Source of the DNA: Acidobacterium sp.
GTDB lineage: Bacteria; Acidobacteriota; Terriglobia; Terriglobales; Acidobacteriaceae
NCBI GenBank assembly: GCA_003152595.1
Contig: PMAM01000081.1
Span: 15,661 to 26,999, forward strand
Length of the DNA stretch: 11,339 nt
Direction of reading: 5' to 3'
Of this stretch, positions 1 to 5,339 are shown piece by piece. The position numbers were made by a program, and so were the translations under genes. The notes under the pieces are model-generated. The model saw only the letters and a list, made by a program, of their open reading frames with translations, did not search any database and had not been told where the DNA came from. Every line of letters starts with the position of its first letter. The first letter of the stretch is position 1.

Positions 1-747
1 GCGCGCGGGCTGACGACCTCGCGCATTCCTTACGGCGCACGGGCCTTCGAGCTGCGCTTCGATTTTCTGGCCCACCAGTTAGTGCTTGAAACCAGCGAAG
101 GCACCATCCGAACCCTCGCCCTGAAACCGCAGACCGTCGCCGACTTCTACCGGTCGTGCATGGCAATGCTGCGCGGCGAAGGCATCGACGTGACCATCTG
201 GCACATGCCCGTCGAGGTGCCCGATCCCATCCCCTTCGATCAGGACACCGTGCATGCGGCCTACGACCCTGTGATGGTTGAGAAATTTTGGCGGATTCTG
301 CTGAGCGTGGACGCGGTCTTCCAGGACTTCCGCTCGGAGTTCATCGGCAAATCGAGCCCGGTCCACTTCTTCTGGGGGAGTTTCGATCTTGCTGTGACGC
401 GATTCTCGGGCCGCAAGGCCCCCGAGCGCCCCGGAGCGGACCTGATCACCCGCGAAGCCTATTCGCATGAGGTCAGCAGCGTAGGCTTCTGGCCGGGCGG
501 CGGCAACGTTCCGGGTGCGGCCTTCTATTCTTATGCAGCGCCGGCTCCCCCGGGGTTCGCCGAGGCGCGCGTTCGTCCCGAAGCGGCGAAGTGGGACACG
601 GGGCTGGGAGAGTTTCTGCTCATGTACGACGATGTGCGGACGAGTGCCTCGCCAAGCCGTGCGCTGCTGGAGTTTTGCCGGAGCACCTATCAGGCCGCGG
701 CGCGTTTTGGGCAATGGGATCGTGGCGCCCTGGAGCGGTCGGCCTAG
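1..747 (+). CDS. DUF5996 family protein, 5' end outside the window
   Basis: The reading frame is open from the first base, so the gene starts upstream; 248 residues are visible. Residues before the GTG at 82 (GLTTSRIPYGARAFELRFDF) already fit the family, so that GTG is internal. Diagnostic stretches are EVPDPIPFDQD (about residue 70), FWRILLSVDAVFQDFRSEF, then SPVHFFWGSFDLAVTRFSGR and FWPGGG, followed by a conserved-looking C-terminal helix region ending in FGQWDRGALE. DUF5996 proteins are usually about 300 residues and have no established biochemical role; they are thought to be cytoplasmic. No signal peptide or membrane segment is seen in the visible part. It is followed after 42 bp by a zinc-finger gene on the same strand, which could be co-transcribed. 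Family assignment is from recognised sequence patterns; no function is implied. Confidence 0.88.
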   Translation, partial: ARGLTTSRIPYGARAFELRFDFLAHQLVLETSEGTIRTLALKPQTVADFYRSCMAMLRGEGIDVTIWHMPVEVPDPIPFDQDTVHAAYDPVMVEKFWRILLSVDAVFQDFRSEFIGKSSPVHFFWGSFDLAVTRFSGRKAPERPGADLITREAYSHEVSSVGFWPGGGNVPGAAFYSYAAPAPPGFAEARVRPEAAKWDTGLGEFLLMYDDVRTSASPSRALLEFCRSTYQAAARFGQWDRGALERSA

Positions 748-789
748 GTAATCGGTCCGGGTGAATCAAAAGGCGAAGGAGGATTGGCA

Positions 790-1080
790 ATGGCGGAGGA
801 ATGTTCACATCTGGGAACCATCAAGATAAAAACTACAACCATTCATGTTTGTGAAGAGTGCGTGAAGCTGGGCGATCGCTGGGTCCATCTGCGGCTGTGC
901 CTGGAGTGCGGCAACGTAGGCTGCTGCGATTCCTCAAAAAACAAGCACGCAACAAAGCACTTTCACGCGACGAAGCATCCACTGATCCGTTCGATCGAGC
1001 CGCGCGAATATTGGGTCTGGTGCTATGTGGATGAAATATCGCCGGGCGAGATCCAGCGAGGAGAGTTTGTTGCGGCGTAA
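790..1080 (+). CDS. UBP-type (ZnF-UBP) zinc-finger protein, 96 aa
   Basis: I chose the ATG at 790 because AAGGAGG at 776-782 lies 7 bases upstream; an in-frame TTG at 784 would be too close to it. The 96-residue protein is essentially one ZnF-UBP domain. Candidate zinc ligands are C5 and H7, C21 and C24, C37 and C40, C45, H53 and H57, plus H63. The motif LCLECGNVGCCD and the later EYWVWCYVDE are typical. In eukaryotes this fold binds the free C-terminus of ubiquitin; stand-alone bacterial versions are common, but their ligand is not established, so no substrate is claimed. The protein is probably soluble and cytoplasmic. It lies between DUF5996 and a convergent tRNA-Leu gene. The family call is firm and the role unknown. 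Confidence 0.9.
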   Translation: MAEECSHLGTIKIKTTTIHVCEECVKLGDRWVHLRLCLECGNVGCCDSSKNKHATKHFHATKHPLIRSIEPREYWVWCYVDEISPGEIQRGEFVAA

Positions 1081-1097
1081 GTTGTGAAACAAGTTTC

Positions 1098-1182
1098 TGG
1101 TGCGAAAGGGGGGACTCGAACCCCCATGGGTTGCCCCGCCAGATCCTAAGTCTGGTGCGTCTGCCAATTCCGCCACTTTCGC
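1098..1182 (-). tRNA. tRNA-Leu, anticodon UAG
   Basis: On the minus strand a full class II tRNA folds. The acceptor stem is GCGAAAG paired with CTTTCGC, followed by discriminator A and an encoded CCA (1098-1100). The D-arm contains TGGCAGAC. The anticodon stem is CCAGA/TCTGG with loop CTTAGGA, giving anticodon UAG at 1146-1148, which reads CUN leucine codons. A long variable arm and the T-arm GGGGGTTCGAGTCCCCC complete it. The length of 85 nt is normal for tRNA-Leu. The integrase gene lies 25 bp from the 5' end of the tRNA, which is the less usual side for a tRNA attachment site. Confidence 0.97.
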
Positions 1183-1190
1183 ACGTTTAG

Positions 1191-1200
1191 AATCAATTGC
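1191..1200. repeat. Candidate left attachment-site copy (AATCAATTGC)
   Basis: AATCAATTGC sits between the tRNA-Leu 5' end and the integrase stop codon. The first nine bases recur at 5656-5664 and 6340-6348, and all ten at 5656-5665. An integrase-proximal copy with distal copies at the other side of the element is the expected geometry for att repeats, but a match of 9-10 bp is short. Confidence 0.35.
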
Positions 1201-1207
1201 TTACAGT

Positions 1208-2284
1208 CTATCCCTCTACCCCAGAAACTGCCGGTGTCAGTTGTGGTGCCAGTAGGCGATCCACTGCCGACGCGGTATGAGACGGAGCCAGGTGAGCGTA
1301 ACGCATGGTCATCTGGATTGTCGCATGACCCGCCAACTCAGCGACAGTGCGGATATCGACACCCGCCACCACCAGGCGTGAGATGAACGTGTGCCGGTTG
1401 CAATGCCAGGTGTAGTCGGCCAGCTTCGCTCGTGTGACCGCTTCCTCGAACCAGCCACGAGGACCACTCACCGGCTCCCCAGACGCATTCGGGAACACGG
1501 GTGAGTGCTTCCCCTGCCCCTTCCCCTTCAGCCGCTCAAACGCGGCCACGGCGACGGCGTTAAGGGGTATGTGACGAGGTTTCCCGCTCTTCGTTTTGGG
1601 GAGGAAGACCACCCTTCGCCCAAGGTCCACCTGGTACCACTCCAGACCAAACTGCTCTGATAAACGCATCCCCGTGTGCAAGCTGATTTCGAACGCGGCC
1701 AACTGGCGGGGCTTCGTGATGGTTGCCCGCAGTATCTGCTCTTCCTCGTGCGTGAGGTACCGGATGACGCGACCGTTCTCTGCCCTGCGTTTGATTCGCG
1801 CGGCGGGGTTGCGCTCGATCTTCTCGTTATCCATGCCGACCCGGAAGATGAGAGAGAAAGCAGCCTGCCAGCGGTTGCGGGTTGCCGGTGTCCAGCCCCG
1901 CTCCTCGGCCTCGGATGCAAGCCAGCGGATGATGTCCTGTTTCGTGATGTGCTCCGCAGCCAGGTCACCGAACACCGGGAGCAGGGTGTTCATCTTGAGT
2001 TCGAGTTCCCTCGTGCTCTGCTCTGTGTTCGATTCCCGTGAGTGCTCCAGGGCATCGGAGCTGAGGGTGCGGAAGGTCACGCCCTTTGCGCGGAATCGCT
2101 CCGGGAGTTTCTTGCGTTGTAGGGTCTCAGTGCGCCGCTTGTCGATCAGGACGATTGCGTCACCGTGCCTGCCCGCCTTTTCGCGGCGCAGTTTGCCCGT
2201 CACATCCGCGTATCGACACCACCAAATCCCACTGCCGGGAAGCTTTTCGTAGACGCCCTTGATCTTCGCTATTTTCTTCGGCAT
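1208..2284 (-). CDS. Phage-type tyrosine site-specific integrase, 358 aa
   Basis: I placed the start at the ATG at 2284 (MPKKIAKIKGVYEKLPGSGI). The open frame continues 63 codons upstream, but that stretch has no integrase character and covers the regulatory region. Residues 1-60 form the usual N-terminal arm-binding part (IWWCRYADVTGKL), about 80-170 the SAM-like core-binding domain, and 175-350 the catalytic domain. All catalytic residues are present: R207 in HTGMRLSE, a lysine in KTKSGKPRH (K230 or K232), H294 and R297 in HCNRHTFISR, H320 in GHATIQMTMRY, and nucleophile Y329. The second box reads HCNRHT rather than the common HDLRHT. The length is typical of phage and island integrases. 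It should integrate and excise the element together with the divergent excisionase-like protein at 2506. No strong Shine-Dalgarno precedes the ATG. The gene looks intact. Confidence 0.93.
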   Translation of the reverse strand: MPKKIAKIKGVYEKLPGSGIWWCRYADVTGKLRREKAGRHGDAIVLIDKRRTETLQRKKLPERFRAKGVTFRTLSSDALEHSRESNTEQSTRELELKMNTLLPVFGDLAAEHITKQDIIRWLASEAEERGWTPATRNRWQAAFSLIFRVGMDNEKIERNPAARIKRRAENGRVIRYLTHEEEQILRATITKPRQLAAFEISLHTGMRLSEQFGLEWYQVDLGRRVVFLPKTKSGKPRHIPLNAVAVAAFERLKGKGQGKHSPVFPNASGEPVSGPRGWFEEAVTRAKLADYTWHCNRHTFISRLVVAGVDIRTVAELAGHATIQMTMRYAHLAPSHTASAVDRLLAPQLTPAVSGVEG

Positions 2285-2293
2285 GAGGGCAAG

Positions 2294-2330
2294 ATGCACC
2301 AGACCGGGCACAGTTGTCAATCTGGTGCAT
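2294..2330. promoter_or_regulatory. Inverted repeat over the integrase promoter region
   Basis: Perfect 10-bp arms ATGCACCAGA (2294-2303) and TCTGGTGCAT (2321-2330) flank a 17-bp spacer, starting 9 bp upstream of the integrase start codon. The spacer contains a minus-strand TTGACA (2320-2315) that could be the integrase -35 box, although no good -10 follows. There is no U-run, so an operator is more likely than a terminator. Each arm contains GGTGCAT, which recurs at 2447. Confidence 0.5.
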
Positions 2331-2377
2331 GGAAAAGCTGGACGCCCCTCAACAGTAACTCCAGGACATGTGATGGC

Positions 2378-2404
2378 AGTGACCATTCTAAGTGACCATA
2401 TTAT
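2378..2404 (+). promoter_or_regulatory. AGTGACCAT direct repeat overlapping a possible -10 box
   Basis: AGTGACCAT occurs at 2378-2386 and again at 2391-2399, a 13-bp period. The second copy runs into TATTAT (2399-2404), a 5/6 match to a -10 hexamer. No good -35 was found. The spacing of just over one helical turn suits a protein binding site between the divergent integrase and excisionase genes. Confidence 0.35.
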
Positions 2405-2430
2405 TCTGTGCCCTGAGAGGCCGTGGGGTG

Positions 2431-2467
2431 TATAAGGGTCATAGCTGGTGCATGCACAAAGGTGCAC
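2431..2467 (+). promoter_or_regulatory. Possible excisionase-operon promoter with GGTGCA operator pair
   Basis: TATAAG (2431-2436) is a 5/6 -10 match without a convincing -35. It is followed by GGTGCATGCAC (2447-2457) and GGTGCAC (2461-2467), so GGTGCA repeats with a 14-bp period just downstream of the expected start of transcription. This layout resembles an operator for the plus-strand operon beginning at 2506. Confidence 0.35.
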
Positions 2468-2505
2468 TTTCAATGGAGTGAAGGCTGGCAGCCACGGAGT
2501 GAAGT

Positions 2506-2712
2506 ATGCCAGTTTCCGCCGCGCCAGCTATCCCAACCCAACTTCTCTACGACCGCAGGACCGCTGCTAAGTTGCTTAGCATCAGCGTCCGCAGCGTAGA
2601 CCGCTTGATCGGCAATAAGCAGCTCACCGTTCGCCGTGTCGGCAGGCGAATCCTGATCCCTGCTGGCGAATTGAAACGGTTTGCCCGGGCAGATCATGAG
2701 GTGATCCTGTGA
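2506..2712 (+). CDS. Excisionase-like helix-turn-helix DNA-binding protein, 68 aa
   Basis: The start is the ATG at 2506, preceded by GGAG (2496-2499) with 6 bases of spacing. Residues 14-63 match the MerR/Xis-like HTH_17 excisionase family: LYDRRTAAKLLSISVRSVDRLI forms helix-turn-helix, followed by the wing NKQLTVRRVGRRILIPAGELKRFA. Such proteins bend att DNA to steer the integrase toward excision, or act as regulators of the element. Placement fits this: it is transcribed divergently from the integrase across a 221-bp region rich in repeats. Its stop codon overlaps the GTG start of the next gene (GTGA), so the two are probably translationally coupled. The family call is strong. Whether it is an excisionase or a transcriptional regulator cannot be told from sequence alone. 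Confidence 0.85.
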   Translation: MPVSAAPAIPTQLLYDRRTAAKLLSISVRSVDRLIGNKQLTVRRVGRRILIPAGELKRFARADHEVIL

Positions 2713-3419
2713 CCCCGACCGGCGGCGACCTCATCATGGACATCGCCCACGAGGTCGAGGACGCGACCAAAGCCGAAGCACTGAGCCGTGCTCAGGCGTC
2801 GGCTGACAACATAGAGGTGGAGTTCCTGCGAGTCGGCGGCTATCTGAAGCGCATCAACGACAACACTTGGTGGTCGAAGTTCGCATCCTTTGAGGCTTAC
2901 GTGTTCGAGCAGTTCGGATTCAAGCTGCGCAAGGCGCAATATTTGATCGCGACGTACGACAGCCTGGTCTCGAACAAAATTCCGTGGTCGAAAGTGCAGC
3001 ATCTGGGCTGGACTAAAGTAAAAATGCTCGCCCCGATTCTCACTCTTGAAAATGTGGGTGAGTGGGTTGCCATAGCCGGGCCGCTGACGGTGCTCCAACT
3101 GCACGCCATGCTGAACCCGCCTGTAGAGTACGTACCACGCAACGCCAAGACAACCAAAGAGACAATCCGATGGGCTGTGGACCTGCGGCCCGATCAGCTC
3201 GACAACGTGGTTCAGACCATGGCCCTGATGAAGGGCGTTCTGCATATTGAGGCCGATTCCGTGGTGCTGGATATCCTCTGTGCCATGGTCCGTACGGCCT
3301 ACGACCCTGAGTATCGAACCACAGGGGCCACCGTGACCGGGTGCCATGCAAACCCGCCGATCAGAGCACTGTTAGGCCCTTCGCTCATGCCGTTCGACAA
3401 GAATGAGGAAGCTGCTTAG
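2709..3419 (+). CDS. Unrecognised 236-aa protein of the integrated element
   Basis: The start is the GTG at 2709. GAGGTGATC at 2699-2707 is a near-perfect anti-16S match just upstream, and GTGA overlaps the stop of the excisionase-like gene. An ATG at 2736 lacks a comparable ribosome site. I do not recognise the family. The protein is soluble and mostly helical, with no signal peptide or membrane segment. Residues 35-110 contain the most structured stretch, with spaced aromatic residues (TWWSKFASFEAYVFEQFGF, then RKAQYLIATYDSL and WSKVQHLGWTKVKMLAPIL), a pattern reminiscent of helical DNA-binding domains in phage and plasmid accessory proteins. Residues 140-205 form a second region (PRNAKTTKETIRWAVDLRPDQLDNVV). 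Coupling to the excisionase-like gene suggests a role in control, excision or replication of the element; this is inference only. Confidence 0.75.
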   Translation: MTPTGGDLIMDIAHEVEDATKAEALSRAQASADNIEVEFLRVGGYLKRINDNTWWSKFASFEAYVFEQFGFKLRKAQYLIATYDSLVSNKIPWSKVQHLGWTKVKMLAPILTLENVGEWVAIAGPLTVLQLHAMLNPPVEYVPRNAKTTKETIRWAVDLRPDQLDNVVQTMALMKGVLHIEADSVVLDILCAMVRTAYDPEYRTTGATVTGCHANPPIRALLGPSLMPFDKNEEAA

Positions 3420-3422
3420 TGT

Positions 3423-3440
3423 GGTGCACACGTGTGCACC
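3423..3440. promoter_or_regulatory. Perfect 18-bp palindrome (operator candidate)
   Basis: GGTGCACACGTGTGCACC is its own reverse complement and lies 3 bp after the stop of the 236-aa gene and before the next ORF. With no loop and no following U-run it suits a dimeric regulator site better than a terminator. Both halves carry GGTGCAC, the motif also found at 2461. Confidence 0.55.
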
Positions 3441-3467
3441 TGGGACAAAACGAGAGGAGTGAGAAAA

Positions 3468-3500
3468 ATGGGGAGGAGAAAAATGGGAGGAAGAAAATGA
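3468..3500 (+). CDS. Possible 10-codon minicistron coupled to the next ORF
   Basis: An ATG at 3468 follows AGGAG (3455-3459) with 8 bases of spacing and encodes MGRRKMGGRK, ending in TGA at 3498-3500. That stop overlaps the ATG of the 61-aa ORF (ATGA at 3497-3500). A second in-frame ATG at 3483 also follows a GGAGG. The purine-rich stretch thus carries three successive Shine-Dalgarno plus ATG units. It may be a leader that couples translation, or just a slipped purine repeat. Confidence 0.3.
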   Translation: MGRRKMGGRK

Positions 3501-3682
3501 GGAAGCCGATTGGGCCCATCACCCTCACCCTGCGGCGGCGGAGCGGTGGCCAACCCATCGTGCTGTGTGGCTGCACCTCCTTGGACCCGAGTGCTGACTA
3601 CATGTATTTCACCGTCACGCACGACCAGGGACAAAGGTCGGAGTTTCAAACTGACACTCTGCTGAGTTGGAGGCTCGACTAA
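3497..3682 (+). CDS. Small hypothetical protein, 61 aa
   Basis: The open frame extends upstream to a GTG at 3419, but the palindrome and purine-rich leader lie there. The ATG at 3497 has GGAGG at 3486-3490 with 6 bases of spacing and is the best start. The product begins MRKPIGPITLTLRRRSGG and ends SEFQTDTLLSWRLD. It is soluble, with a basic N-terminal third and a C-terminal half rich in beta-formers (YMYFTVTHD). I do not recognise a family. It shares the direction of the upstream operon and is followed after 37 bp by a probable terminator, so it is likely the last gene of the excisionase operon. Confidence 0.55.
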   Translation: MRKPIGPITLTLRRRSGGQPIVLCGCTSLDPSADYMYFTVTHDQGQRSEFQTDTLLSWRLD

Positions 3683-3719
3683 GACCAGACACACCAAGAC
3701 ACCTTCGCATTTTTCCTCA

Positions 3720-3750
3720 GGGGCGGTTCCTAACGGGCTGCCCCCTTTTT
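3720..3750 (+). terminator. Probable rho-independent terminator
   Basis: GGGGC (3720-3724) can pair with GCCCC (3740-3744), followed by C and TTTTT (3746-3750). The stem is short and the loop is 15 bases, so it is not strong. Its place after the 61-aa ORF and before a new promoter fits an operon end. Confidence 0.45.
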
Positions 3751-3781
3751 GCGCCCAGGAACTGAAGTGCGAGAAAAGGCG

Positions 3782-3823
3782 TTGACAATCCGTTTTATGC
3801 GACTACACGATTTACGGTTAGAT
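3782..3823 (+). promoter_or_regulatory. Possible promoter for the winged-helix initiator-like gene
   Basis: A perfect TTGACA lies at 3782-3787. The best -10 candidates, TACACG (3804-3809) and TTAGAT (3818-3823), are poor matches. This would give a leader of about 120-130 nt before the TTG start at 3946. Confidence 0.35.
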
Positions 3824-3887
3824 TTGTGCAGGACCACAGAGCCCTCTAGCCATACACCCCTTGACCACTTGAACTATCCAACACCTA

Positions 3888-3942
3888 AAGAGGGCACCCA
3901 CGACGGTGCCCCTTGGTGTGACTCCTCTTTTAGAGAGGTTTT
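3888..3942 (+). promoter_or_regulatory. Hairpins in the leader of the initiator-like gene
   Basis: GGGCACC (3892-3898) pairs with GGTGCCC (3905-3911) around a 6-base loop and extends by three more pairs past a bulged A (3888-3890 with 3912-3914). A second small hairpin, CCTC with GAGG followed by TTTT, ends just before the start codon and includes the AGAGG ribosome site (3934-3938). Folding could hide or expose the TTG start, a common way of controlling an initiator gene. Confidence 0.4.
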
Positions 3943-3945
3943 CCA

Positions 3946-5055
3946 TTGAACGATCTTACCAGCAAGCGTAGATACTCCAACCACGATGCCCTGGATCGGG
4001 CTCTGGACTCTCTGGAAGCCCTCAAGAGGGCGGGCCTGAGCAAGTCCGCAGCCTGGGTGTTCCTTGCCATTGCCAGACGCATCAACCGCACCACCGGGAC
4101 GGCCTTCCCCTCTTACCCGACCATCGCTGCTGACGCCGGGGTGAGCCTCCGTTCCGCGAAGCAGTCCGTTAAGGCACTGGTAGCTGCTGGCTTCCTCGGG
4201 AAGACGGAGCGGGTTGTAGCTAAGAACAGGACTTCGAACGTTTATACGCTTCTAAATCCTGCGCCATCGGACAAGTTATGCACGACCCCTCGTGCAAGTT
4301 CTGCACGACCCCCTCGTGCAAGTTCTGCACCTGAAGTAGTGAACTTTTCTTTAAGTAGTAAATCTGAAGAAGTACCAAGTACTGGTGAGCCAGAAGCAGG
4401 CTCACAAAAACAGCAGCAGGAAAAAGTTCCTGAAAAACACCAGGACGAAGAAATTACAAAAACTGAAAATACAGAAAAAACAGAACTTGAGAAACTCTCT
4501 CCGGGATTGACAAACGTGAGTGAGGAGAAGGCCGTGAAAAGAAGTCCCTTGGCCGCCGCGTTCGCCGACAAACTCAGATTTCAAGTCGAGCCAAGCATTC
4601 AAATCCACTGGCGTTCGAAAAAGGCCAAGGCCCTGGGCCTGCCCACCTCCACACTGACTGACAAGGAAGCAGGCCAGCTTACCCTGTTTGCCCAGAAGGT
4701 CGCCGAGATAGACCCCAAGCTGAACGCGAATCAATTGGTCGATTGGCTCTTCGACATCGGCAGCTGGTGGACAATCAGCCATCTTGGGGGCGAGACAGGC
4801 CCGTCTGACCCCAACCCAGGCTTTGTCTTGACGCATGTGAACGAGGTGGTGAGCGAGTATCTTGCCTCCCAGGCAAAGCAGGCAGCCAAGGCGGCTCAGG
4901 CGGCTGCGTGGGAAGCCAAGCCCGTGTACGACACAGCACCAGACCCCGATGACGCGCCCCTATCCGAAGAGGAAATGTACGCGATTGAGGAAATGTACGC
5001 GACCGCGCCCAAGATTCACAGTTCTACACTTCCTTACTCTGGGCTGCCCTCTTGA
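3946..5055 (+). CDS. Winged-helix replication-initiator-like protein, 369 aa
   Basis: An in-frame TAG at 3931 leaves the TTG at 3946 as the earliest start; AGAGG (3934-3938) lies 7 bases upstream, and no ATG occurs until residue 344. Residues 17-102 form a helix-turn-helix/winged-helix domain of the HTH_36 type: SKSAAWVFLAIARRI, then PSYPTIAADAGVSLRSAKQSVKALVAAGFL and NVYTLLNP. Residues 105-130 are encoded by two 23/24-bp palindromic repeats (4279-4325). Residues 130-195 are a charged E, K, Q, S-rich linker encoded by AT-rich DNA. Residues 200-310 form a second helical domain (FADKLRFQVEPSIQIHWRSK, LNANQLVDWLFDIGSWW), and the tail is A- and E-rich. A DNA-binding N-terminus, origin-like repeats and a separate C-terminal domain recall lambda O and RepA-type initiators. 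The specific family is not recognised; an element-specific regulator remains possible. Confidence 0.75.
   Translation: MNDLTSKRRYSNHDALDRALDSLEALKRAGLSKSAAWVFLAIARRINRTTGTAFPSYPTIAADAGVSLRSAKQSVKALVAAGFLGKTERVVAKNRTSNVYTLLNPAPSDKLCTTPRASSARPPRASSAPEVVNFSLSSKSEEVPSTGEPEAGSQKQQQEKVPEKHQDEEITKTENTEKTELEKLSPGLTNVSEEKAVKRSPLAAAFADKLRFQVEPSIQIHWRSKKAKALGLPTSTLTDKEAGQLTLFAQKVAEIDPKLNANQLVDWLFDIGSWWTISHLGGETGPSDPNPGFVLTHVNEVVSEYLASQAKQAAKAAQAAAWEAKPVYDTAPDPDDAPLSEEEMYAIEEMYATAPKIHSSTLPYSGLPS
4276..4500 (+). other. Candidate replication origin inside the initiator-like gene
   Basis: Two tandem units (4279-4301, 23 bp; 4302-4325, 24 bp) plus a partial third (4326-4330) each contain TGCACGA, four or five C, and TCGTGCA, followed by AGTTC. 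Each is an inverted repeat. At the left edge TTATGCACG (4276-4284) is one base from the relaxed DnaA box TTATNCACA. Just downstream, 4331-4500 is strikingly A-rich against GC-rich surroundings and could be a DNA unwinding element. Iterons beside an AT-rich tract inside the initiator gene is the known lambda O arrangement. Function here is inferred. Confidence 0.5.
4279..4325 (+). repeat. Tandem palindromic 23/24-bp repeats (iteron-like)
   Basis: The units differ only by one extra C in the central C-run (four against five). Each has 7-bp arms TGCACGA/TCGTGCA. The 5-base tail AGTTC joins the units, and the bases before unit 1 (AGTTA) echo it. The coding frame passes through as two ARP/RASS-like stretches. 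Confidence 0.8.
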
Positions 5056-5104
5056 CAAACGGGTGATTGGTGGATACTTGCCAAGAGTAGTTCTGAGTTA
5101 TAAT
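5052..5104 (+). promoter_or_regulatory. Promoter region for the 71-aa ORF
   Basis: TTGACA (5052-5057), overlapping the stop of the upstream gene, has GATACT 15 bp further on. Alternatively TTGCCA (5078-5083, 5/6) precedes a perfect TATAAT (5099-5104), also with 15 bp. Both spacers are short, but two consensus hexamers this close to a Shine-Dalgarno (5111-5117) are suggestive. Confidence 0.45.
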
Positions 5105-5123
5105 TGGATTTGGGAGGACAGTT

Positions 5124-5339
5124 ATGCCTGACGTCCAAGGTTCGCTACGCACGATTAAGGTTCTTTGGCGCGAAAGCCTGGGGCGTGAGTTGTCTGTCAA
5201 GGAACTCAGCCAGCTACAGGTATTCAATGTCAAAATGCACGGTCTTCACTATGATTCCGTTATGTTTACTGCTTGGTTGCTGCAACCAACGGCAACTGGG
5301 TGTTCTTCGCCCGAGAATCGGTCAGGTGCCGTGCGATGA
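5124..5339 (+). CDS. Small ORF, 71 aa, 3' part overwritten by IS debris
   Basis: The ATG at 5124 follows GGGAGGA (5111-5117) with 6 bases of spacing, a strong ribosome site, and a promoter-like region lies upstream. The first 54 residues (MPDVQGSLRTIKVLWRESLG and on to FTAWLLQP) look like a small helical soluble protein of unknown family. From about base 5285 the sequence is antisense to an IS1380-type transposase, so the last 17 or so residues (TATGCSSPENRSGAVR) are probably not native. The gene is therefore likely truncated, a casualty of the insertion at the element's right side. Confidence 0.5.
   Translation: MPDVQGSLRTIKVLWRESLGRELSVKELSQLQVFNVKMHGLHYDSVMFTAWLLQPTATGCSSPENRSGAVR

Noticed and set aside
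79..714. 211-codon minus-strand frame opposite DUF5996
   Set aside because: It is a shadow of a clearly recognised gene; its peptide is arginine- and histidine-rich with no family resemblance.
934..1176. Minus-strand frame across the tRNA-Leu gene
   Set aside because: The MAELADAPDLGSGG start is the well-known false translation of a tRNA-Leu sequence.
1151..2328. TCTGGTGC shared by the tRNA anticodon region and the inverted repeat upstream of the integrase, as an att core
   Set aside because: An 8-bp match over these lengths is expected by chance, and its location upstream of the integrase does not fit an element end.
2285..2473. 63-codon N-terminal extension of the integrase frame
   Set aside because: It has no integrase-like character and covers the inverted repeat and direct repeats of the control region; the ATG at 2284 gives a normal-sized integrase.
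3749..3949. 66-codon frame ending in TTGA over the start of the initiator-like gene
   Set aside because: It starts inside the terminator U-run, its internal ATG (3797) lies within the promoter, and no ribosome site is present; the hairpin leader explains the region better.
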